64,000 nucleotides of DNA from Monarcha castaneiventris obscurior. Lineage: Eukaryota > Chordata > Aves > Passeriformes > Monarchidae. The notes under the pieces were generated by a model. The model searched no databases, was not told where the DNA came from, and saw nothing but the letters and a program-made list of their open reading frames with translations. The position numbers and the translations under genes were made by a program. The stretch's first letter is position 1; each line of letters opens with the position of its first letter. The stretch is from contig JAMPIT010000884.1 of the NCBI GenBank assembly GCA_026261815.1, forward strand, positions 10,801,001 to 10,865,000, in the 5' to 3' direction. This document shows, piece by piece, positions 12,555 through 23,005 of this stretch.

Positions 12555-12986
12555 AAACGTTCAGTAATGAAGCAGACCAGATCCCTTTAGATCATGAAGG
12601 GGGTCTTGTAGAGTGAAAAGGTTGGGAGGACCTGGTTGGATCTTGCCACGGCAGGACCATGGTGAGGGGAGTTGGAGACGGTTCCGTAGGAGTTCGGGGG
12701 CTGAAGAAAGCTCCTGGGAAAAGAATTCTGGAAAAGATTCGCTGCAGCGGTGACTCCCAAAGAGGTGAAGCCAAGGGGCTGGAGGATGGGAAAGGGACTG
12801 TTAAAAGAAGAACAGGCCGTCTTCAGCATCCTCCAGCATATTCTCTCCGTGAGAGATATTAAAGTATGACCCAGAGGTCTTAAAAAAAAAACAACAAAAA
12901 ATAAACCTTCTGAGCTGGGATCGGGAGAGAGGATTTTTGCCACCCACAAGAGTATTCTCTGCACTCTAGAGTGGGAAAGGCTGTGA

Positions 12987-13277
12987 ATGGTTCTCTGGGA
13001 TGCCATAAGCGCTGGAGAAAAACGGATTAAGGGGCTCAATATGCTTTGGGAGGTAATAATAACAGCACTAAGGCAAATAGAGGCGGAAAAAACAGCTGAG
13101 GCAGAGGCGGCAGCGTGTCCAGAGCCAAATGGTCCCGTGGCCTTTTTTCCAGCATATACACGGGAATTCTTTGGGGGAGTGGACCCTGTGATACCGTCCT
13201 TACCCTCCCGCACACCCAGAGACGAGAGTAGAGGCACCTCAAACCATCGCAGAACCAGAGAAAATAGAAATAGGTAA
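12987..13277 (+). pseudogene. gag-like 5' ORF remnant of provirus A
   Basis: A 96-residue open frame starting MVLWDAISAGEKRI and continuing through an IEAEKTAEAEAA-type acidic/alanine stretch. It lies where the matrix end of gag belongs, about 430 bp after the PBS. The equivalent frame in provirus B (20155-20415) shares LWD, the EAEKTA core and downstream positions, so it is element-encoded and not a chance frame. No capsid major-homology region or CCHC zinc knuckle follows in either copy, so most of gag is missing. Assignment to matrix rests on position only. The 254-residue minus-strand frame that covers this area is antisense noise. Confidence 0.4.
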
Positions 13278-16004
13278 GTTATTCCCTCCACAGCCACCAA
13301 AGCTGCCTGAGAAGTGTCCCGTGGTGTCCCCTGAAGGGTTAACAGGAACATTGGAGGGGGCGAGTGTGTTCCCCGCTACCCCCCCTCACAGCCTGATTCA
13401 CTGTGGCTTAGCCGGAGCAGGGATTCAAATGCAAATGACAGGTATGCACAGGCGGAGTGTTTGGGTCGCTTTGAAGAGGAGAAAAAAAAAAAAAAAAGGA
13501 AACAGCTGTTGCTGGCAGAAGGAGAAAAGAAAATACAACTTGATACTGAATCAAATGCCAAATCTGTGTATTGGGGTACTGAGACTGTGTTAGCATTGGG
13601 GGTTGCAAAGCGCGGCTCCCCGAGGGGGAGAAGCTGCTGAGAGCGAGTCGGAGTGGAGAAGGGGAGATTCTGTTCGCAGCTCCCCAAGCCGCTTTGCAGT
13701 AGCAAAGAAGCATACGGAAAACTTTGATTGAGAAAGACTTCTGACGGTAAAATCAAGTATGAACCGTAGCTTCAAAAAGTAGTTTTTAATTACAAAAATG
13801 TTCAGCCCGCACAAAAGGAGGGGGAGGGACCCCCGCCTCCTCCTCAGACAGCAGGAGCCGAAATTCAAACTGCAACAGATTGCAAGCCGCCCGGAGCATT
13901 AGATACCATTGACAGCACAGCAGAAACAGCAAAAGAAAAGCACATAGCATCTGAGGGCATGCAGGGAACCGTGGGTTCGTCCCTGGCGGTTTCGCAATCC
14001 ACGGAGCGAACCGGTTCGGGGTTGAGCAGACAAAACCACAAAAGCAGCCTTACACAAAAACAAAATGCAATCCCTTACCCACATCTGCAGTGTGTGGTCC
14101 CCCTCAGTTGCCTGCTTTTGTGCAGAATGCTGCAGAGTCCAGCCTTAAAGCCTTGCTTTGAAAGCTTTTAATAGAGTTACAAAGTTATGGACTATTCCAT
14201 ACAACAAAATGGCAGCGCCCTGGTTACCATCGTAAACAATGTTACGTACTTCCGTCTCCGCCATCTTGTGACCAACAAGTTACTTGTCCTCTGGCTACAG
14301 CACCATCTGTGGCCACTTCTGTTATTGCACCCTCAGATATATATATAATAAACAGCCACAGAAAATAAAAAGATACAGCAACATCAACGAGATCCAACAA
14401 TATCAAGCCACAGAAAATACAACGTGGAACATGCATCAACAATCCTGTAGATCCTGTAGATCTACAGCAGATCTTGAGGGAAATTAATTGAATCAGGCCA
14501 ATTTTGAAGATCAGTTGAAAAGGGAACACTCTCAACTCTGACTTTAGTTTTGTTGTATTTAAGTGATGCTAGGTTCAAGTTGTGTTAATTTAATTCCTGT
14601 TAAGTTTAAGTCATATTCAGATTAATTCTTGTTTAATTTCAGTGATGTTAACCTTAGATTGAAAGACACAGTTCTTTTATTATAGAGGTAAGATTGAACC
14701 AATTGAAAAAATTATGATGAATTGGTAAGCAACTGCTCAAGAATACAAGATAATAAGTTGTAAAAGTATGTGAAGATGTGGTTTGTTAGAACCTTAAATT
14801 AATTGAAAATTCCATGAATATAAGTGTTCTGCATTGGTCAATTGCGATAATTCTTCATAACAATCTTTGCTATTTTATCTTTCATAGGTAACAGAAAAAG
14901 CTGAATAGCAATTCCAGATTATGCATATGATTGATTGTAAGGTGCTTAGTGCTTTCTTTCTTGCTTTTCTTTTGCCTTACTGTCATATATACATAGGTGT
15001 GCAAGAAAAATGAAACCTCGATTTCCTAGGTCAGTTACTTTTGCTGTATTAACGATTCTGAACATGTTCTCAGTGCCATATCGTGAATTCACGGGTATGT
15101 CATGAAGGGCATTATCCGGAAGATATTATTCCATGTTACACATATGCATTTCTTTGGTTGTTTGCAGTTTGTTCATGGTACCATTGATTACTTAGCTAAA
15201 GATAAATGACAAAGCCGGCTGCTTTACAGACTTTCACATACCATTGTATAACTATCTGCAAGACATGTATCCTGTTAGGAAACTTTTCCAGCTGTTATTA
15301 ATAAAGGCTTGTTTGTAGGATAAGTTAGGAAAGCCCTTCCAGTTAAGGCCTTGGCTCTGGCCAAGCTTGCCATACGTGGTTGGGCAGCATGCCAACAGAC
15401 CCAGGTGTTTCTGCACTACAACTGTAATTGAGTCACCTTGACTTGCTGATTCGGATGTATAGAAGCTGGGCCTCTTTCAAGGTACATTTGGAAGCCTTGC
15501 CCGGGAAGGTTTTTCCAGGTCCTTGTTGTGAGGCGGAGTTCACCAGCTATGGCAGACTCTGGATGATGGTTCAGTATTTAGGCAATTGAAAGTGTATTAT
15601 TCTAAGTTACTGTCCTTCTGTCATGTGCTGTGGATTGTATGTATTATCCTGTTTGTTCTTGCTTGGTGTGACTTTGCTGTCTCATAGCATGTGTTCGCTT
15701 ACTGTTATGTTGCCTTCATGTTCACAGTGACAGCTGCACGGGTATCACAGAAGGGGGGATGGCTCCCCAGGAGCATTTGGATAGTGCAATATTTACACTA
15801 AAAGTTTTTGCAGGTAGAGCATCAATTTGATCCCTGGCAGAGCAATGCCAGTCTGAAGATTTGTGTGTGGAACCAACTTCAAAAAGGTTTTATGTAAGAA
15901 TCCATAATTGAGTGTGTAAGAGCAAAACCTAGCTAATTTGCTAACCTAAAAGAGAAGGTACACGTTTTATTGCCAGCAAGTCTAAAGTGTTACCTGCTTG
16001 TCTG
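13278..16004 (+). other. Long internal region of provirus A without recognisable retroviral genes
   Basis: About 2.7 kb between the gag-like ORF and the surviving pol. It aligns with 20416-22812 of provirus B, so it was part of the shared ancestor. It contains an A-run near 13482-13498, a promoter-motif cluster at 14205-14270, an AT-rich stretch with AATAAA-type words, and an imperfect CCTTGCCCGGGAAGG palindrome at 15495-15509. No capsid, nucleocapsid, protease or N-terminal reverse transcriptase motif was found in any frame I checked. It is either very decayed coding DNA or a non-retroviral segment carried by the element. Confidence 0.5.
14205..14270 (-). promoter_or_regulatory. Cluster of YY1/ETS/CRE-like motifs in provirus A
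   Basis: On the minus strand, CAAGATGGCGG (YY1-like) is followed by CGGAAGT (ETS-like) overlapping TACGTA (CRE-like half sites), then ATGGTAACC (RFX-like). An inverted ACAAAATGGC closes the cluster. The same order occurs in provirus B at 21047-21112, where the YY1 CpG has decayed. These are motif matches by eye; function is inferred. Confidence 0.35.
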
Positions 16005-17499
16005 GATAAACATCAGTTTGCCTCTGAGAAAACAAGGCAGAGCCAGCATACAGGTATCAATGGGTTGTGTTGCCACCAGGGATGCATAATTCTCCCGTGA
16101 TGTGCCAACTGTATGTTGCTTGGGCACTAGCCCCATTGAGAAAACAGTACCCACAGTATCTTATCTATGATTATACGGAGGACATTCTGATAGCAGGGGA
16201 ACATACAGATGTTGCAAACCTGCTACCTGCCTTACAGCAGTAAATGCAAGAGGCAGGCCTTCAAATTGCCCCTGAAAAGATCTAACAACAGGCCCCATGG
16301 AAATATCTGGGGATACTTATCACTGAAGCCCAAATTCGGTCTCAGAAATCAACAATTTGCACAGAAATTTGGACTTTGACAAATGCTCAAAAATTAATTG
16401 GGGATATACAGTGGATTCGTAGTACCCGTGGCATAACCAATGAAGATCTTGAGCCCCTAATGCCATTATTGAAAAGGGGAAAGATCAGGCCAATTTGCTG
16501 TACAAGCTGTCTGAGAAACAACGGAAAGCTCTTACTCAAATTGCTACAGAATTGGGTAATTCCTTGAAGATCGTTAGTCTCCTACTTTGCCATTGTCCGT
16601 GGCTGTGTTGAACAAAGAAAAACATGATGGCTATACTGATGCAGTGGGATGGCCAAGCTAAACAGCCACTAAAGATCTTAGAGTGGATGTTTTTACCATT
16701 CAGTTTGGGTGTGACTCCACAAATGGAGGCTATAGCAAAAATTGTGATCAAGGCACAAAAGCGAACACTGGAAATTGCAGGAATGGAACCCCAAAATATT
16801 CTTCTCCCATTAACTAAGGATTACTTGCAAAGGTCATTACAGAACTCAGACATCTTACAATGGGCATTGTTGAATTTTCCAGGTCTCATTAGTATTCATT
16901 TTCCTCCTCATCAATTTTTTTCTTTACATCAACAGGTCGAAGGGTTACCTTAGTTATCAAAACAACCTGTAGAAGGCCTCACGGTTTTCACTGATGCCAA
17001 GTCAAAAGACTTCTAAAGCAGGACAAACTTGGCAAGATAAAGGCAAATGGCTCAGTGAAATCCTGGAGGGGCCAGGAGGCTCTTTGCAGGTCCTTGAGTT
17101 ATGCGCAGTCATCTGGGTATTTGAGAAATGGCCAAATGACCCTGTTACCACTACCAAGCCATAATTGAAAGAACACATCAGGTATTGAAAAGGCTGCTTG
17201 ATAATCAAAAAACAGGGGAAGATGGGCTGAGCCTGCAGGACAGAGTACTGAAAGCAGTTTATGCTATGAACCATCTATGATTAGTAGGTGCTTGCAGTGA
17301 TCCACCAGCACTAACCCATTACTCAGGCCTGGAGCAAAATTCTGAATTGACACAACACTGACCAAAAGTTCGTTTTAAAAATCCTAGGTCAGGGTCATGG
17401 GAAGGACCTGTGGAGTTGCTAATGGGGGGAAGGGGTTATGCTTGTGTCATTACCGATAAAGGACCCCGATGGATACCAGCAAAGTAGATTCATCCCTAG
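16005..17499 (+). pseudogene. pol: Truncated pol of provirus A (RT, partial RNase H, integrase C-terminus)
   Basis: Class II reverse transcriptase begins abruptly near DKHQFA and continues through [23 protein letters not shown] and a catalytic box at 16172-16183. That box reads Tyr-Thr-Glu-Asp where the family has Tyr-Met-Asp-Asp, so it is dead. Frames then give IGDIQWIRSTRGITNEDLEP (RT thumb, 16376-16567) and the connection domain (16624-16953). The first RNase H motif region (VFTDA) is near 16985. At about 17155 the sequence jumps directly from RNase H to the integrase IIERTHQVL segment; B retains about 625 bp more at this point. The integrase C-terminus RGYACVITDKGPRWIPAK is near 17435-17485. 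Many stops and frameshifts are present. Confidence 0.85.
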
Positions 17500-17559
17500 C
17501 TTGAGAAGGATACTTCAATCTCTGATACTGCTGAAAAATGAACATTGTGTCTTTTTTTT

Positions 17560-17680
17560 TAAGATATTGCTATTGCTTGAGCTTTAGGTATACCTAATAA
17601 GATACTGGATAAGTAAACAGTTAAATCAAATATTTAGATATACTTGATAAGTTAAGATATTGGATATGTTGCAGAATAAA
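17560..17680 (+). repeat. Short GATA-rich degenerate repeat of provirus A
   Basis: Contains several GATACTGGATAAG/AGATATTGGATA units between pol and the 3' end. It is the contracted equivalent of the longer array in provirus B (25080-25395). Confidence 0.55.
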
Positions 17681-17724
17681 ACTGCTATAAATTTTGTTAT
17701 TGGCACATAGGCACAGGTGTAAGA

Positions 17725-17892
17725 ATGGTGAAGGGAATGTTGTAATTACTGTTAGCCATTACTGTGTTGTTTTGTGTTATTCCGTATATGCATTGTTTAG
17801 TGTTATTCTATGTATAATGACATCAGCGATTGGCTTAATGGAAAACATAGTAAAAGGAACTTGGCTGGTGCAAATAAGAAGAAGGGGGGAAT
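17725..17892 (+). pseudogene. Broken small hydrophobic ORF of provirus A
   Basis: Aligns base for base with the small ORF of provirus B (25416-25652), starting at the shared ATGGTGAAGGGAA. In A an early TAA (a CAA codon in B) and a 1-base insertion disrupt the frame. It lies directly before the polypurine tract and 3' LTR, where env would be expected. Confidence 0.55.
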
Positions 17893-18247
17893 TGCCGCAA
17901 GGCACGAGAATCCTGTCAGGGTGCCCCAGCCAAGTTATCTTCAGTTACTCTTATCAGAGCCTCAGGAATGCAAGCAGTGCTAAATTGGGAAAGAAGACGT
18001 TGGAAAGCAGAATAACGAGACAGCAAGAAAGTAGATAAAAAGGGACTGTAGCATCCTGGACTAGAACCAATCAGGTTCCCTGAAAGGTGCATGCAGGGCA
18101 TGTGGACAATGCGGAGGACCTAATCAGGTCATGCATAATTGCGTGAACTACAGCTGCAGAAATGCATAAGAATGGAGTAATGTAAACAATAAAGGGACTC
18201 TAGCGTAATCAAATTGGTTCGTTGTTCAAAGGTCCCATGTTCCTGCA
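17893..18247 (+). repeat. 3' LTR of provirus A
   Basis: Begins TGCCGCAAGGCACGAG after a purine-rich AGAAGAAGGGGGGAAT tract and ends TGTTCCTGCA, followed by the ATATAG duplication. It is the partner of 12179-12532. Confidence 0.88.
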
Positions 18248-18253
18248 ATATAG

Positions 18254-18783
18254 TGGAGCTTCTCTGTTTAAGCTTTCCATCTGAGACAGTAAAGGAAGAC
18301 TGATGTTCATGTAAATCTGGAGAGGTGGATAAACATCACTGTGCTTCCTGTTAGCTACTGGGCAAATAGTGGCTGATAATTCACTGAACTCAATGACCTC
18401 TCCCTTTTTGCTGGAGTTTGAAATATTTGGAGGTTCCAGATATCTGCCTGTTATTTTCCCTATAGTATCTATTGGGGCATTCAGCAGAAAATCTTGAACT
18501 ATGTACAAATCTTCCATTCTCTGTGTTTATAAATGTGTGGCTAACTGCTTATTGTCATATTGAAAAGCTGGACATGAGAGAGCAGATGCCAGAAATTCAA
18601 GCAGCTGGGTGGAGCTTGGGTACCTATTTCAGCCTGCTCAGTGCAGTGCCTGTGAGAAGAGACACTGAGGAACACTGGGAAGTATGAGCCAGAGGCAGCC
18701 TTCTTAAAAATCAGATTATTCAGCAGAAAATGTCAAATATGCTGTTAAAGACCATAGATTTCCCTGCCTTAATCCTTTGGCAG
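18254..18783. other. Host sequence between provirus A and a solo LTR
   Basis: No gene or repeat recognised. Confidence 0.45.
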
Positions 18784-19355
18784 TGTGCTAGTTTGAAAAC
18801 AAACCAGTGGGAGGCACTAAGTCAGAATAACAATTTAATAAGGAAAAAAAAAAAGTAAAGGTAGACAAACAGTGGGTCAAACTGACAGAGTCAGAATACA
18901 ACCTGATACCCTGTTGGTCAGGGTGGCGGTAGCAGTCCAATACGACGGTGGCTGCAGTCCTCCTCACATGATAGCTTCTGTCGATGTGGTGGTCCGGTAG
19001 AAGGGTCTGCTCTTCCTCAGAAGGTCTGGTGGTGGCTATGTAGGTCGTGTCCTCTGGGAATCTAGTGGAAAGGGGTGTCTGTGGTGTTCAGAAACCCACA
19101 TTTTATCTAGGATGGAATGCTTGGTTCCTCCCTGTGGGTGGAGCATCTCACAATGGGATGATGAGTCATGAGGCCAGGTGTTGATGGGCTCATTAACAGA
19201 AGATAGTCCGGAGGGAGTTATCTCTGAGTCATGGGCAGAACATTAATGGGCCATTAACAGAACAATAGTCTGGAGGGAGGAGGCAAGGAAATACTGCCCC
19301 ACCTAGTTTCAACAGCTCATGAGGATGGTAATAGAATACACTGCAACCCAGGACA
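18784..19355 (-). mobile_element. Solo ERVL-type LTR, minus orientation
   Basis: Plus-strand edges are TGTGCTAGTTTGAAAACAAA and CAACCCAGGACA. A perfect 5-bp TSD, GGCAG, is at 18779-18783 and 19356-19360. It is closely related to the LTR at 48559-50629 and more distantly to the LTRs of the full ERVL provirus. The coding orientation is minus by comparison with that provirus. The length is 572 bp. Confidence 0.9.
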
Positions 19356-19449
19356 GGCAGTGAAGGAATACATCCCATGAAATATATATAACGATGGGTC
19401 TTCCACAGAGGAAGCACACTGATCATCTCCTAAAAATCACTCTGGTAAC

Positions 19450-19806
19450 TGTTGCAAAGCATAAGAATCCTGGCAGGAGTGCACCAGCCAAGTTCCATGT
19501 AGGTACTCTTATCAGGGCCTGAGGAATGTAAGAAGTGCTAAACTGGGAAAGAAGACGTTGGAAGAAAGAATAACAAGGCAGCAAGAAAGCAGATAAGGAG
19601 GGACTGTATCATCCTGGACTAGAACCAATCAGGTCCCCTGAGGGGTGCATGCAGGGTGTGTGGACAATGTGAAGAGTCCAATCGGGTCATGCGTGATCGT
19701 GTGAATGACACTTACAGAAATGCATAAGAATGGAGAAATGTAAACAATAGATAGATTCCTGCGTAATCATATTGATTCGTTGTCCAGGGGTCTCATTTCC
19801 CCCGCA
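19450..19806 (+). repeat. 5' LTR of provirus B
   Basis: Begins TGTTGCAAAGCATAAG and ends TTTCCCCCGCA. It is the same length (357 bp) as the 3' LTR at 25600-25956 and differs at about 14 sites. Confidence 0.88.
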
Positions 19807-19809
19807 TAT

Positions 19810-19828
19810 TGGTGACCGACGACGTGAT
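19810..19828 (+). other. Primer binding site of provirus B, tRNA-Trp-like
   Basis: TGGTGACCGACGACGTGAT lies 3 bases after the 5' LTR. It resembles the PBS of avian alpharetroviruses, which use tRNA-Trp, with a small internal difference. This supports a class II assignment. Confidence 0.65.
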
Positions 19829-20154
19829 AAACATTCGTTTATGAAACTGACCAAATCCCTTTAGGGCATGAAGTGGGGTCTGTGGAGTGAAAAGGTGGGG
19901 GGCCCTGTCTGATCTCGCCAGGGGAGCTGGAAACGGCTCGCTTGGAGTTCGGGGGCTGAAGAATGTTCCTGGGAAGAGAACTCCGGAAAAGATTTTGCTG
20001 CAGCGGTAACACCCGAGAGGTGAGGCCAGGGGGCTGGAGTATGGCAGAGGGACTGTTAAAGGGAAAGCAGGACGCCTCTCGGCATCCTCCAGTCTATTCT
20101 CTTCGTGAGAGATATTAAAGTATGACCCGGGAGGTCTTGTAAAGACTGCTGAGT

Positions 20155-20415
20155 TTGGGTCGAGAGAGAGGATTTTTGCCACCCACGAAAGTATTCATTC
20201 TGGAGTGGGAAAGGCTGGTAATCGCTCTCTGGGACACTGTAAGTGCTGCAGGAAAAGAAGCTAAGAGGCTCAGTTATGCTTTGGGAGGTGATAAGAACAG
20301 CATAAGGCAAACGGAGGCGGAAAAAACAGCTGGGCAGAAGCGGCAGCGTGTCCAGAGCCAAGCAGTCCCGCAGCTGCCTTCCCGGCGTACGCACGGGAAT
20401 TCTTTGGGGAGGTGA
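20155..20415 (+). pseudogene. gag-like 5' ORF remnant of provirus B
   Basis: An open frame of about 86 residues containing RERGFLPPTKVFILEW, then LWDTVSAAGKEAKRL and an EAEKTA segment. The LWD and EAEKTA positions match the 12987-13277 frame of provirus A, but the frames diverge after an indel. It lies about 330 bp after the PBS. It could be the matrix end of gag; no downstream capsid or zinc-knuckle sequence survives. Confidence 0.4.
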
Positions 20416-22812
20416 ACCCCGTAATATCGTCCTTACCCTCCGTGCACCCAGAACCAGGGGGAGAGGCACCTCACACTGTGCCAAAACCAGAGAACCCCAT
20501 TTTACAGCCTCTAACACTGTCTGCGAAGTGTCCCGTGGTGTTCCCTGAAGGGTTAACAGCAGCGAGAAGGGAGGCGAGTGTGTTCCACCGCTAGCCCCCC
20601 CTCACAGCCTGATCCACCGTGGCTTATCAGAGGAGGAATTCAAATGCAAATGATAGGTATGCACAGGCGGAGTCACTTTGAAGAAAATACAACTTAATAC
20701 TAAATCGAATACCAAATCTGTGTACTAAAGTACTAAACAGCCAGACTGTGTTGGCAGCGGGGGTCACAGAGCGCGTCTCCCCGAGGCAAAAAAGGCTGCA
20801 AAAGTCGGAGCAAAGGAGGAAGGGGGTGCGGGCTCGTCTCGGACAGTTCTCACAGCCCGCGGAGCGAACCGTTCGGGGCTTGAGCATACAGAGCAACAAA
20901 AGCAACTTTAGACAAAAACCCATATCTGCAGTGTACGGTCCCCCTGGGTTGCCTGCTTTTGAGCAGAATGCTGCAGAATCCAGCCTTAAGAGCTTCGCTC
21001 CGAAAGTTTGTAATACAGTTGTAAAGTTATGGACTATTCCGTACAACAAAATGGCTGCGCCCTGGTTACCATAGTAAACAATGTTACGTACTTCCGTCTC
21101 CACCATCTTGTGACCAACGAGTTACTTGTCCTCCAGCTGCAGGGCCGCTTCTGTTATTGCACCCTCAGATACACACAATAACAGCCACAGAGAACAAGGA
21201 GATGCAGCAACACCAAGCCACAGAAAATACAACGTGGAACATGTGTCAACAATCCTGCAGATCCTGCAGATCTACAGCAGCTCTTGAGAGAAGATAATTG
21301 GAGCAGGCCAGTTTTGAGGATCAGCTAAAAAGGGAACACTCAACTCTGATTTCAGTCTTGTTGTATTTAACTGATGTTAGGTTTAAGCTATGTTCATTTA
21401 ATTCCTGTTATGTTCAGATTAATTCTTGTTCAGTTTCAGTGATGTTAACTTTAGATTGAAAGATACAGTTCTTTTATTATAAGGATAAGATTGAACCAAT
21501 CGAAATAATTATGATGAATTGGCAAGTAACTGTTCAAAAATATAAGATAATAAGTTGTAAAGGTATATGAAATGTGGCTTTTTAAAACCTCAAATTAAAT
21601 GAAAATTCCATGGGTATAAGTGTTCTGCATTGGTCAATTGTGATGGTTATTCATGACAATCTTTGCTGTTTTATCTTTCATAGGCAGCACAAAAGGATGA
21701 GTAACAATTCCAGACTATGCATATGATTGATTGTAAGGTGTTTAGTACTTTCTTTCTTGCTTTTGCTTTGCTTAATTGTCATACACATATAAGTGTGCAA
21801 GAAAATGTAACCTTGATTTCCTAGGTCACTTGTCTCTGTTGTATTAACGATTCTAAATATGTTCTTAGTGTCATATTGTGAATTCACAGGCATGCCATGA
21901 AGGGCATCATCCAGAAGATATTATTCTATGTTATGCATATGCATTTCTTTGGTTGTTTTCAGTTTTTGCATGGTACCACTGATTACTTTGCTAAAGATAA
22001 ATGACAAAGCCAGCTGCTTTACAGACTTTTACATACTGTTGTATAGCTATTTGCAAGACATGGATCCTTCTAGGAAACTCTCACAGCTGTTATTAATAAA
22101 GCCTTGTTTGTAAGATATGTTAGGGAACCCTTCCAGCTAAGGCCTTGGCTCTGGCCAAGCCCTGGCTGTACCTGGGTGGGCAACATGCCAACAGACCCAG
22201 GTGTTTCTGCACTAAAACTGTAACTGAGTCATTATGACTTGCTAATTTGGATCTATAGAAGCTGGAGCCCTTTTTCGAGGTACATTTGGAAGCCTTGCCC
22301 GGGAAGGTTTTTCCAGGTCCTCGTGAGGTGGAGTCACCAGCTACAGCAAACTCTAGGTGATAGGTCAGTATCTAGGCAATTGAAAGTGTATTATTCTAAG
22401 TTACTGTCCTTTTATCATGTGCTGTGGATTGTATGTAGTATCCTGTTTTTTCTTGCTTGGTGTGACTTTACTGTCTCATAGCATGTGTTCGCTTACTATG
22501 ATGTTGCCTTCATGTTCACAGTGACAGCTGCACAGGTTATCACTGAACAGAAATGAGGAATGGCTCCCCAAGAACATTTGGATAGTGCAATATTTACACT
22601 AAAAGTTTTTGCAGGTAGAGCATCAATTTGATCCCTGGCAGAACGATGCCAGTCTGAAGGTTTGTGTGTGTGGAACCAACATCAAAAAGGTTTTATGTAA
22701 AAATCCATAATTGAGTGTGTAATAGCAACACCTGGCTAATTTCCTAACCTAGAAGAGAAGGCACACAAGTGTTTTATTGCCAGCAAGTCTAAAGTGGTTA
22801 CCTGCTTGTCTG
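20416..22812 (+). other. Long internal region of provirus B without recognisable retroviral genes
   Basis: About 2.4 kb homologous to 13278-16004 of provirus A, including the promoter-motif cluster (21047-21112) and the imperfect CCTTGCCCGGGAAGG palindrome (22293-22307). No capsid, protease or RT N-terminal motifs were found. Its presence at the same position in two separately inserted proviruses shows it is ancestral to both. Confidence 0.5.
21047..21112 (-). promoter_or_regulatory. Cluster of YY1/ETS/CRE-like motifs in provirus B
   Basis: Same arrangement as 14205-14270 of provirus A: CAAGATGGTGG, CGGAAGT, TACGTA, ATGGTAACC and an inverted ACAAAATGGC. The CpG of the first motif has become TpG. 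Regulatory activity is inferred only. Confidence 0.33.
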
Positions 22813-22949
22813 GATAAACATCAGTCTGCCTCTGAGAAAACAAGGCAGAGCCAGCAAACAGGTATCAATGGGTTGTGTTGCCACAAGGGATGCGTAATTC
22901 TCCTGTGATGTGCCAGCTGTGTGTTGCTTGGGTGCTAGCTCCATTGGAA

Positions 22950-23005
22950 AACAAACAATCAAACAAACAAACCAAAACAAACAAACACAAACAAAAAACC
23001 AAAAA
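22950..23005 (+). repeat. (AAAC)n-like insertion in RT of provirus B
   Basis: AAAC/AACAA units sit where provirus A has only GAGAAAACAGTACCC. It is a simple-sequence expansion specific to B. Confidence 0.7.

Larger units (their letters stand above)
12179..18247 (+). mobile_element. Degenerate class II endogenous retrovirus A
   Basis: A 6.07-kb provirus in plus orientation. Its outer edges are flanked by a perfect 6-bp TSD, ATATAG (12173-12178 and 18248-18253), the size expected of alpha/beta-type (class II) elements. Order: 5' LTR, tRNA-Trp-like PBS, gag-like ORF, a long section with no recognisable gene, truncated pol, a short GATA-rich tract, remains of a small hydrophobic ORF, polypurine tract, 3' LTR. 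The two LTRs differ at roughly 33 of 354 positions by eye (about 9%), making it the oldest provirus here. Pol is broken by many stops and frameshifts and has lost the segment from RNase H to mid-integrase. There is no env. Confidence 0.88.

Noticed and set aside
12587..13351. 254-codon minus-strand open frame, one of the longest in the window
   Set aside because: It is antisense across the leader and gag-like region of provirus A. The corresponding antisense frames in provirus B are short and rearranged, and the composition is proline/serine/leucine-rich with no domain.
17694..18038. 114-codon frame at the 3' end of provirus A
   Set aside because: It is a different frame from the small hydrophobic ORF conserved in B and runs through the 3' LTR; it exists only because of an indel.
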